Below, piece by piece: positions 1-5,364 of a stretch of 7,637 bases of DNA. A program made the position numbers and the translations under genes. Location of the stretch: positions 1 through 7,637 of the forward strand of contig JAUXJB010000071.1 in the NCBI GenBank assembly GCA_030624945.1, written 5' to 3'. The notes below the pieces were generated by a model that was not told the DNA's origin, searched no databases, and worked only from the letters and a program-made list of their open reading frames with translations. This DNA is from Deltaproteobacteria bacterium. GTDB lineage: Bacteria; Myxococcota_A; UBA9160; SZUA-336. Positions within the stretch are counted from its first letter, which is position 1, and each line of letters starts with the position of its first letter.

Positions 1-692
1 CACACGAAGGGCCACTCGGGGGCGCCGCCGTCCAGCCCGTCCAGCAGGAAGAGATGACGCTTCCAGGGGACGAGCCCGAGCGACGACGCACCGACCATCG
101 ACCCGACGTCTGGAGCCCAGGCCCCGGCCGCATTCACCAGACAGGACGCCTCGATCGGCCCTCGGCTGGTCTCGACCCGATAGGGCGCGGAGCCGGAGAT
201 GCCCAGGACGTCGCGGTCACATTGCAGCTTCGCCCCTCGCGCGCGCGCGCCCGCGAGGTAGTGCTGAAGCAGCGCCCAGATATCCATCACACCGTCTCCC
301 GGGGTCTCGAGCGCGGCATCGAAGTCGTGCCCGTCGAGTGCCGGGACGCGCCGGCGAGCTTCCGCCGGCGACAGAAGCGCGGAGGGGATAGCCGGATCAC
401 GCGTGCGCTCGAGCTGTTCGCGCGTGCCCAGGAGCAGGGACCCACAGGAGCGGAAGCCCAGCTGGGAGGCATGTTCCTCGTAGTAGCGGCGACTCTCCAC
501 GACGGCGCTGCGAATCGCCGCATCCTCGACCGACTGCAGGACCAGAGAGGCGTTGCGCCCAGAGGCGTGTGCGCCCGGCACGACCTCACGATCGAGGATC
601 AGGATCGAGGCGCGCGAGGCCTGGCTCAGATGGAATGCCATCGAGGCCCCGGCAAAGCCGCTGCCGATGATCAAGACGTCTGTCTGCTCCAC
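1..692 (-). CDS. FAD-dependent oxidoreductase, DAO family (C-terminus outside window)
   Basis: This is the first 230 residues of a DAO-fold flavoenzyme of the D-amino acid dehydrogenase / glycine oxidase / sarcosine oxidase superfamily, which oxidises amines or amino acids using FAD. The N-terminal dinucleotide-binding motif is GSGFAG (residues 10-15), preceded by the strand TDVLII. It is followed by the acidic end of beta-2 (LILDRE, 31-36) and the HASGRNAS segment (42-49), which resembles the HSTGRSA region of D-arginine dehydrogenase. DGVMDIWALLQHY (133-145) and the second FAD motif NAAGAWA (187-193) are also family hallmarks. I chose GTG 692 because GAGGG (705-701) lies 8 bases upstream; an in-frame GTG at 701 abuts that site and is less likely. 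The substrate cannot be told because the C-terminal substrate domain is missing. It is divergent from a transporter gene, which fits a catabolic role. The superfamily is secure; the exact enzyme is unknown. Confidence 0.88.
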   Translation of the reverse strand, partial: MEQTDVLIIGSGFAGASMAFHLSQASRASILILDREVVPGAHASGRNASLVLQSVEDAAIRSAVVESRRYYEEHASQLGFRSCGSLLLGTREQLERTRDPAIPSALLSPAEARRRVPALDGHDFDAALETPGDGVMDIWALLQHYLAGARARGAKLQCDRDVLGISGSAPYRVETSRGPIEASCLVNAAGAWAPDVGSMVGASSLGLVPWKRHLFLLDGLDGGAPEWPFV

Positions 693-700
693 GGACTTCA

Positions 701-705
701 CCCTC
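701..705 (-). promoter_or_regulatory. ribosome binding site of the FAD oxidoreductase
   Basis: On the minus strand GAGGG occupies 705-701, with 8 bases between it and GTG at 692-690. This spacing favours the 692 start over the GTG at 701-699, which directly overlaps the purine tract. Confidence 0.5.
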
Positions 706-721
706 GCCCGAGCGTACCCGG

Positions 722-2065
722 GTGCAGCGGTGCCGATCGCTGCATCGGGCTGCGAGTATACTGAGGCCGCGGAGGTGCGCGGGTTTCTTGTTCTACGGCT
801 GGGTCATCGTTGCGATCACCTTCCTGACGCACTTCGTGGTGAACGGGACCATCTTTTACTCGTACGGGATCCTGCTCAAGCCGATAGTGGAGGACCTCGG
901 CGGCTCGCGTCTGGCCGTGAGCTTCGCGCTGCCGCTGTGCCTCATCGTCGCCGGTGCGGCCGCGCCATTCGTCGGTCGCGCTGTCGACCGCGGCTCGACC
1001 CGCGCCGTCATGCTCGCGGGTGCGGTCTGCCTCGGGGGCGGCTTCTTCGCGCTCGCGGCCGTGAGCCGGCTCTGGCAGTTCTACCTGGCCTTCGCCCTGC
1101 CGATCTCGGTAGGAATGGCCCTGCTGGGCGGCGTCGCCAACACGGCCCTCGTCGCGAACTGGTTCGAGAGACGTCGGGGCACGGCACTCGGGATCTCGCA
1201 GATTGGCGTCTCGATCTCGGGCATGGCCATGGCCTACATCTCGAGCTGGCTCGTCTCGGAGCTCGGCTGGCGGGGCACCGCGTCCGTCTTCGGGATGGCG
1301 CCACTCGTCCTGCTGATCCCCCTGCTCTGGCTCTTCGTGGTGAACCGCCCCGAAGACCGAGGACTGCGCCCAGATGGGGATCTGGCGCCGGCGCGAGTGC
1401 CGGAGACCGTGGCGGCGGTCGCCGCCGGGGACCGCTGGACCGCCGAACGCGTACTTCGGGAACGCACCATCTGGATCCTGGCGATCGTCGTCGGTCTCAA
1501 CTTCGCGGGCGCCACCGCCGTGATCCTGCAGATCTACCCACACGCGACCGACCTGGGCTACAGCGCCACCCAGGCCGCCAGCATCCTCTCCGTGATGGCC
1601 GGCCTGGCGGCGTTGGGGAAGGCGGTGTTCGGATGGTTGTCGGACCGCTTCGTCCCGCGCGGCTGCCTGTGGCTGGCCGTGGCCCTACAGATGCTGGGAC
1701 TGCTGGGGATCATCAACGCGCCCAGCCACCTGTCGATGCTCGCGGCGAGCGCCCTCTTCGGACTGGGGTACGGCGGCGTGATGCCGCTCTGGGGTGTCCT
1801 GCTGGGCGCGATCTACGGTCGTCTCATCTTCGGTACCGTGATGGGCCTCATGACCCCCATGATGGTTCCGTTCGAAACCCTCGGAATTCCATTCGCCGGC
1901 TGGGTGTTCGATACCACCGGGAGCTACCACAGAGCATTCGTGACGTTCCTGGGAGTGTACGCCGCCTCGGCGCTGATCCTGGTCTTCCTGCGCGTCCCGA
2001 AGGCCGAGGTTGAGCGGGTCTCCGCGCCGATAGCGCGCGGGGCGAGCGAGGCCGCAGACGGCTAG
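722..2065 (+). CDS. MFS transporter, monocarboxylate/oxalate-type
   Basis: This is a twelve-helix major facilitator carrier of the inner membrane, closest in look to the monocarboxylate/oxalate-formate antiporter group. Seen in the sequence: the FYGWVIV start of helix 1 (residues 24-30), the FYSYGILLKPIVEDLG segment (45-60), motif A-like GRAVDRGSTR between helices 2 and 3 (85-94), and NWFERRRGTALGIS ahead of helix 5 (146-159). A central cytoplasmic loop runs about 208-248, and a second motif A-like GWLSDRF between helices 8 and 9 (304-310). The C-terminal half has FETLGIPFAGWVFDTTGSY (384-402) and a short polar tail. At 447 residues it is normal length. Coordinates give the longest open frame, from GTG 722. 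The first 20 residues are arginine-rich and unlike the family, there is no ribosome site there, and a -10-like element lies inside that stretch, so TTG 788 is a serious alternative. The divergent flavoenzyme suggests the substrate may be an organic acid or amino acid; this is inference. Confidence 0.92.
   Translation: MQRCRSLHRAASILRPRRCAGFLFYGWVIVAITFLTHFVVNGTIFYSYGILLKPIVEDLGGSRLAVSFALPLCLIVAGAAAPFVGRAVDRGSTRAVMLAGAVCLGGGFFALAAVSRLWQFYLAFALPISVGMALLGGVANTALVANWFERRRGTALGISQIGVSISGMAMAYISSWLVSELGWRGTASVFGMAPLVLLIPLLWLFVVNRPEDRGLRPDGDLAPARVPETVAAVAAGDRWTAERVLRERTIWILAIVVGLNFAGATAVILQIYPHATDLGYSATQAASILSVMAGLAALGKAVFGWLSDRFVPRGCLWLAVALQMLGLLGIINAPSHLSMLAASALFGLGYGGVMPLWGVLLGAIYGRLIFGTVMGLMTPMMVPFETLGIPFAGWVFDTTGSYHRAFVTFLGVYAASALILVFLRVPKAEVERVSAPIARGASEAADG
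755..762. promoter_or_regulatory. Symmetric -10-like element AGTATACT between divergent genes
   Basis: AGTATACT is a perfect 8-base palindrome in an otherwise GC-rich gap. It gives TATACT on the plus strand (757-762) and on the minus strand (760-755), each matching the sigma-70 -10 consensus TATAAT at 5 of 6 positions. Plus-strand transcription would begin near 769, just before GGAGG at 771-775. Minus-strand transcription would begin near 748, about 55 bases before the oxidoreductase start. I see no good -35 hexamer at 16-18 bases on either side. Use as a promoter is an inference; a small regulator's operator is another reading. Confidence 0.4.
771..775 (+). promoter_or_regulatory. Shine-Dalgarno-like GGAGG ahead of the MFS gene
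   Basis: GGAGG lies 12 bases before an in-frame TTG at 788, which would begin the transporter directly at its first membrane helix (FYGWVIV). The spacing is slightly long. No comparable purine tract precedes the GTG at 722. Confidence 0.35.
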
Positions 2066-3324
2066 TCCCCCCCTCCCAGAGGTTGGCGGATCTCCTCGAG
2101 CACATAGGCGGAGGCAGCGGCACGTCGGGCGGCCTCGCCGATCAGCTCCCGCGCCCGCGAATCGCTGAGCGTTTCGAGGAGCTGGGCGAATACGCCCCGG
2201 TAGTGATAGTCGGGCTCGACGCGGACGCGCGCGACGAGCTCTCGGGCCCCCGCGGCACGCGGGAGCTCGTAGTCGAGCCTCACAGACTCGCCAGGAAGCA
2301 CGCGCGTGTCGAAGATCTCCTCGCCGCGCGCCAGATCCACCTCGCGGCCGATCGTACCCGCAACGAGCGTGTCCGGCAGCTCGGCGCCCTCGGCATCGGC
2401 CTGGTAGATCTCCAGGAACACGCGCGGGGTGATGTAGGTAGGGAACGCGTGACCGACATCCCGGTTCTGGAGCACCAGCGATGCCCCCACCCCATCGCCG
2501 CCGGGTTTCGCCGGGAAGAGCTCGATCTCGACGGCCTGCCGCACCATCTCGCGGTCGTGGATTCCCCGCCACAGGTGTGCCCGGTCCGGCATGTGGCAGT
2601 CCTGACATTGACGACCCGCAGCCGCCTGGGGACTTTGCGCCCATTCCCAAAACGTGTTCTCGATGGGCTTTCCGTTCACACCGGCATCGTCGAAGAACTG
2701 GTGGCACTCCGCGCAGAAGCGACTCTCGAGGTACTCGCCTCGAATCTCGAAGCCGCCGTGCGGGAGCGGCTCCGCCTGCGGCCCGGCATCGGCGCGCCGC
2801 GGGGGCCCCAGGGTCCGGTACCCCCGCACGTGGCAGCCGGCACAGATCAGACCCTGCGCGCGCAGCCCGACATCGAGGGCGGCATTGGGTCGCAGCGCCG
2901 CATCGAACGGCTGCTGCTCGGCCAGGGGCGCGTGACAGCGCTGGCAGTTCCGGACCTGGAGCGGATGGGCCAGGCCGCCCTCGATCAGCTGCCCCGCCAG
3001 ACCGGGGGAGTAGGCGGCGGCGTGCAGCGAGCCGCTCCACTGGGCGTACTGCTCCGGATGGCAGGCGCCGCAGGTCGCGGGGTCGAGCGAGGCCTCCGCG
3101 GTCGAGAAGCCCTCGGGCGGGGCTCCCTGGGGCAGGACGGGCAGGGTCCAGTGAGCGGCGAGGAACGGACCGAGCACCGCGTCCCGCTCCAGACCGGGGG
3201 TTACGGAGCCCGGGTCATCCGACCGCTCGTCCCCGCAGGCCGCGAGGGCGAGCGCCGAGACCAAACAACAGCAGCTCAGCACGAGCTTCCGCTTTCTCGA
3301 GCCGCCGGGCACCTCAGAAGCCAT
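2062..3324 (-). CDS. Pentahaem c-type cytochrome lipoprotein (cytochrome c554-like)
   Basis: The 420-residue product begins with a basic stretch (SRKRK), a hydrophobic segment and the lipobox LAAC with Cys30, so it should be exported and lipid-anchored. Five CxxCH haem attachment sites follow: CGACH (85-89), CQRCH (127-131), CAGCH (161-165), CAECH (204-208) and CQDCH (240-244). The first is followed by EQYAQWSGSLHAAA, a pattern common in cytochrome c554-type multihaem proteins. ENTFWEWAQSP (222-232) just before the fifth site is also typical. The last 170 or so residues have no haem motif but contain GHAFPTYITPRVFLEIYQ (291-308), probably a beta-rich domain. It most likely carries electrons in the periplasm or at a membrane face; its partner and any catalytic activity are unknown. 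No clear ribosome site precedes ATG 3324, but this start gives a complete lipoprotein signal. It is convergent with the transporter and divergent from hemN. Confidence 0.93.
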   Translation of the reverse strand: MASEVPGGSRKRKLVLSCCCLVSALALAACGDERSDDPGSVTPGLERDAVLGPFLAAHWTLPVLPQGAPPEGFSTAEASLDPATCGACHPEQYAQWSGSLHAAAYSPGLAGQLIEGGLAHPLQVRNCQRCHAPLAEQQPFDAALRPNAALDVGLRAQGLICAGCHVRGYRTLGPPRRADAGPQAEPLPHGGFEIRGEYLESRFCAECHQFFDDAGVNGKPIENTFWEWAQSPQAAAGRQCQDCHMPDRAHLWRGIHDREMVRQAVEIELFPAKPGGDGVGASLVLQNRDVGHAFPTYITPRVFLEIYQADAEGAELPDTLVAGTIGREVDLARGEEIFDTRVLPGESVRLDYELPRAAGARELVARVRVEPDYHYRGVFAQLLETLSDSRARELIGEAARRAAASAYVLEEIRQPLGGGD

Positions 3325-3369
3325 ACGAGACCATGACTGCCCAGGTTACGGGGCCTGCAGAGGCGGCGT

Positions 3370-3386
3370 CGAGCGGCGGCTGCTCG
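3370..3386. repeat. Short inverted repeat in the cytochrome-hemN gap
   Basis: CGAGC (3370-3374) and GCTCG (3382-3386) form a stem that can extend inward by a G-T and a G-C pair, leaving a 3-base loop. It lies in the 96-base gap between the divergent cytochrome and hemN genes. It could be an operator half-pair or an RNA hairpin, but a repeat this short is easily found by chance in GC-rich DNA. Confidence 0.25.
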
Positions 3387-3402
3387 CGGCCCCGCCACTG
3401 GC

Positions 3403-3408
3403 TACTAT
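3403..3408 (+). promoter_or_regulatory. Weak -10-like TACTAT before hemN
   Basis: TACTAT keeps the most conserved T1, A2 and T6 of the -10 consensus and is a small AT-rich island in a GC-rich gap. No -35 match lies 16-18 bases upstream. If used, transcription would begin only about 6 bases before the hemN ATG, giving a nearly leaderless message, which agrees with the absence of a visible ribosome site. Confidence 0.25.
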
Positions 3409-3420
3409 GACGGCCGTTCC

Positions 3421-4824
3421 ATGACCCAGGCGCAGAGCGACAGCTTCGAGATTCCCGATCTGGAGAGCCTCCGGCGCCTCATCCCCAAGTACGAGCGCCC
3501 GGGTCCGCGTTACACCAGCTATCCCACGGCACCCGTGTGGAACGAGGAGTTCGGGGAGGACTCCTTCCGCGAGGCGCTGGGCAGGGCGCAGAACCGACCG
3601 CTGTCGCTCTACATCCACATTCCCTTCTGCGAGCGGTTGTGTTCGTTCTGCGCCTGCAACCGGGAGATCAACCGGGACCACTCCATCGCCGGACCCTACC
3701 TGGATGCGCTCGAATTGGAGGCGGAGAGAATCGCCGAGGCGATCGGCGGTGAGCGGCGCTGCATCCAGCTCGCGGTCGGCGGCGGAACCCCCACATACCT
3801 GTCCGTCCCCGAGCTCGCTCGGATGTGCCGGATTGCCGACGCGCACTTTCCCCCGCACCCGGACGCGGAGCGGAGCATCGAGATCGATCCGCGCGTGACG
3901 ACCCGCGAGCAGCTGAGCGTGCTGGCCGAGCACGGCTTCAACCGCGTCAGCCTGGGCGTGCAGGACATGTCGCCAAAGGTGCAACGCGCGATCAACCGCG
4001 TCCAGCCGGCCGAGCAGACGGAGCGCGTCACGCGCGAGGCTCGAGAGCTCGGGTTCCGCTCCGTGAACTTCGATCTGATCTACGGTCTCCCCTTTCAGAC
4101 CCGGGAGTCCTTCGACGACACGTTGAACCAGGTCATCGACATGCGGCCCGACCGCATCGCGCTCTACAGCTACGCACACGTCACCTGGATATCGAAACAG
4201 CAGCGCGGTTTCGAGAAGAAGGACCTACCCTCGGCTGAGCGCAAGCTCGAGATCTTTCTGCATGCGAACAAGCGCCTGTCGCAGGCGGGCTACCTCTTCT
4301 TTGGTCTCGACCATTTCGCGCTGCCGGAGGACGAGCTCTCGCTGGCCGCTCGGACCGGCGATCTGCGCCGCAACTTCATGGGGTACACGACGAAGGCCAG
4401 CGTCGACCTGATCGGCCTGGGCGCAAGTGCCATCTCGGAGCTGCGAGACAGCTATGCGCAGTCGTTCCGCCGCAGGACGGAATGGGAAGAGCGGATCCGA
4501 GCGGGGAGGCTCGCCACGATGCGCGGCTGGTCCCTTTCCGAAGACGACCTGCGACGCAAGTGGCTCATCCAGCGGCTCATGTGTCAGGGAGAAATCAGCA
4601 CGGCTGCCTACGAGGACGCCTTCGGCGAGCCCCTGTCCGCACGCATCCCGTCGCTCGCCGAGAAGCTCGCGCCGCTGGTCGAGGACGGCCTGCTGGCCGC
4701 TTCCGGCGAAGACTACGAGCTCACGCCGACCGGTCGCCTCTTCCTGCGGCCCGTGGCCATGACCTTTGACGCGTATCTGAGCGAGCCGGAGCCCTCCCGG
4801 CCGATGTTCTCGAGCACGCTCTGA
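3421..4824 (+). CDS. hemN: Oxygen-independent coproporphyrinogen III dehydrogenase (HemN)
   Basis: This radical SAM enzyme of the cytoplasm converts coproporphyrinogen III to protoporphyrinogen IX by two oxidative decarboxylations, without oxygen. The 467-residue protein has full family length. Seen motifs, in order: YTSYPTA (31-37); YIHIPFCERLCSFCACN (64-80), with the CX3CX2C cluster ligands C70, C74 and C77 plus the HemN-typical C79; GGGTPTY (120-126), the SAM-binding turn; SLGVQD (177-182) with NRVQ (192-195); NFDLIYGLPFQT (216-227); RIALYSYAHV (245-254); GLDHFA (295-300); and RNFMGYTTKASVDLIGLGASAIS (317-339). These distinguish true HemN from the related HemW, which lacks the CxC end of the cluster motif and the DHFA-to-GYTT block. 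ATG 3421 is the natural start, though no ribosome site is visible. hemJ follows 25 bases later, so the two are probably one transcript for late haem synthesis. Confidence 0.97.
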   Translation: MTQAQSDSFEIPDLESLRRLIPKYERPGPRYTSYPTAPVWNEEFGEDSFREALGRAQNRPLSLYIHIPFCERLCSFCACNREINRDHSIAGPYLDALELEAERIAEAIGGERRCIQLAVGGGTPTYLSVPELARMCRIADAHFPPHPDAERSIEIDPRVTTREQLSVLAEHGFNRVSLGVQDMSPKVQRAINRVQPAEQTERVTREARELGFRSVNFDLIYGLPFQTRESFDDTLNQVIDMRPDRIALYSYAHVTWISKQQRGFEKKDLPSAERKLEIFLHANKRLSQAGYLFFGLDHFALPEDELSLAARTGDLRRNFMGYTTKASVDLIGLGASAISELRDSYAQSFRRRTEWEERIRAGRLATMRGWSLSEDDLRRKWLIQRLMCQGEISTAAYEDAFGEPLSARIPSLAEKLAPLVEDGLLAASGEDYELTPTGRLFLRPVAMTFDAYLSEPEPSRPMFSSTL

Positions 4825-4840
4825 TGCGGCGAGCGTACGC

Positions 4841-4844
4841 GAGG
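4841..4844 (+). promoter_or_regulatory. Ribosome binding site of hemJ
   Basis: GAGG lies 5 bases before ATG 4850 in the short hemN-hemJ gap and supports that start. Confidence 0.5.
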
Positions 4845-4849
4845 TCGCG

Positions 4850-5281
4850 ATGATCCTGTGGCTCAAGGCATTGCACCTGATCGCGGTCGTCGCATGGTTC
4901 GCGGGCCTCTTCTACATGTTCCGGCTGTTCGTCTATCACGCGGAGAACGCGGACAAACCCGAAGTGGCCGAGGTTCTCAAGGGAATGGCACACCGCCTCT
5001 ACCGCGTGATCACGACGCCGGCCATGATCGCGAGCTTCGTCTTCGGTCTGGGAATGATCGCGCTACACCCCCCGTACCTGGCCCTGGGCTGGTTCCAGGC
5101 CAAGCTCGTCCTGCTCCTCGCGTTGGGCGGGTATCACGGCTACATCGGTAAGGTCCGGCGACGCTTCGCTGCGGACGACATCTACCTGACCTCGCGGCAG
5201 TGCAGGCTTCGCAACGAGATCCCCACGCTCTTCCTGATCGCGATCGTCCTGCTCGCCGTGTTGAAACCCGCGGGCACCTGA
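4850..5281 (+). CDS. hemJ: Protoporphyrinogen IX oxidase HemJ
   Basis: HemJ is a small inner-membrane protein that oxidises protoporphyrinogen IX to protoporphyrin IX, the penultimate step of haem synthesis; its electron acceptor is thought to be in the respiratory chain. The 143-residue length and four predicted helices (about 4-24, 56-72, 81-98 and 124-140) fit the family. Characteristic segments are WLKALHLIAVVAWFAGLFY (4-22), RLFVYHAE (25-32), MAHRLYRVITTPAM (46-59), FQAKLVLLLALGGYHGY (82-98) and RNEIPTLFLIAIVLLAVLKP (121-140). These match the conserved ALH...WFAGLFY, KL and RxNExP...KP patterns I recall for the family. There is a ribosome site 5 bases upstream. Position directly after hemN joins two consecutive steps of one pathway. 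No hemG- or hemY-type oxidase is in the window. Confidence 0.95.
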   Translation: MILWLKALHLIAVVAWFAGLFYMFRLFVYHAENADKPEVAEVLKGMAHRLYRVITTPAMIASFVFGLGMIALHPPYLALGWFQAKLVLLLALGGYHGYIGKVRRRFAADDIYLTSRQCRLRNEIPTLFLIAIVLLAVLKPAGT

Positions 5282-5297
5282 CCAGCTGTCGCGGCGC

Positions 5298-5336
5298 GGC
5301 GGGCCCTACCTCCCGCCCCTCGGCGGGCGTGCCGCC
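5298..5336. other. Chain of mutually exclusive GC hairpins after hemJ
   Basis: CCCGCC (5312-5317) can pair either with the GGCGGG before it (5298-5303, 8-base loop) or with the GGCGGG after it (5322-5327, CCTC loop). The latter can instead pair, over five bases, with CCGCC at 5332-5336 (5-base loop). No T-run follows, so an intrinsic terminator of the usual kind is not supported. It may be a hemJ 3' structure or a leader element of the kinase gene. The base composition makes chance pairing easy. Confidence 0.3.
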
Positions 5337-5337
5337 A

Positions 5338-5353
5338 GTCGAGGGGCCTCGAC
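5338..5353. repeat. Inverted repeat GTCGAGG-GG-CCTCGAC before the kinase gene
   Basis: Two 7-base arms (5338-5344 and 5347-5353) are exact inverted copies separated by GG. As RNA it would form a 6-bp stem with a GGGC loop; as DNA it has the shape of a dimer-binding operator. It ends directly before GAGG at 5354-5357, and its CCTC (5347-5350) could alternatively pair with that GAGG. Function is unknown. Confidence 0.35.
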
Positions 5354-5364
5354 GAGGTTGACAC

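Noticed and set aside
238..250. Thirteen-base alternating CG tract inside the flavoenzyme gene as a phase-variation or Z-DNA site
   Set aside because: It encodes an ordinary Ala/Arg run on a predicted helix (AGARARGA), and a tract this short is expected in DNA of this GC content.
553..2013. Long plus-strand open frame of 486 codons overlapping the transporter
   Set aside because: The product is arginine-, glycine- and proline-rich with no motif, and the alternative frame encodes a clear MFS transporter with ordered helices.
1685..3040. 451-codon minus-strand frame running across both the transporter and cytochrome genes
   Set aside because: It spans two well-supported genes in the wrong frame and its translation is low-complexity, rich in Arg, Gly and Pro.
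2083..3336. 417-codon plus-strand open frame antisense to the cytochrome
   Set aside because: The minus strand carries a lipobox and five CxxCH motifs; the plus-strand frame shows no family pattern and is a GC-rich shadow.
3346..4179. 277-codon minus-strand frame antisense to hemN
   Set aside because: hemN on the plus strand has all its catalytic motifs in order; the antisense frame has none.
3421..4824. HemW-like or other radical SAM protein rather than HemN
   Set aside because: The CX3CX2CXC cluster motif and the DHFA, RNF-GYTT and DLIGLGASAIS blocks are those of true HemN.
5312..5327. Intrinsic terminator for hemJ (CCCGCC-CCTC-GGCGGG)
   Set aside because: The stem is only 6 bp and no T-run follows; it is recorded as a structure, not a terminator.
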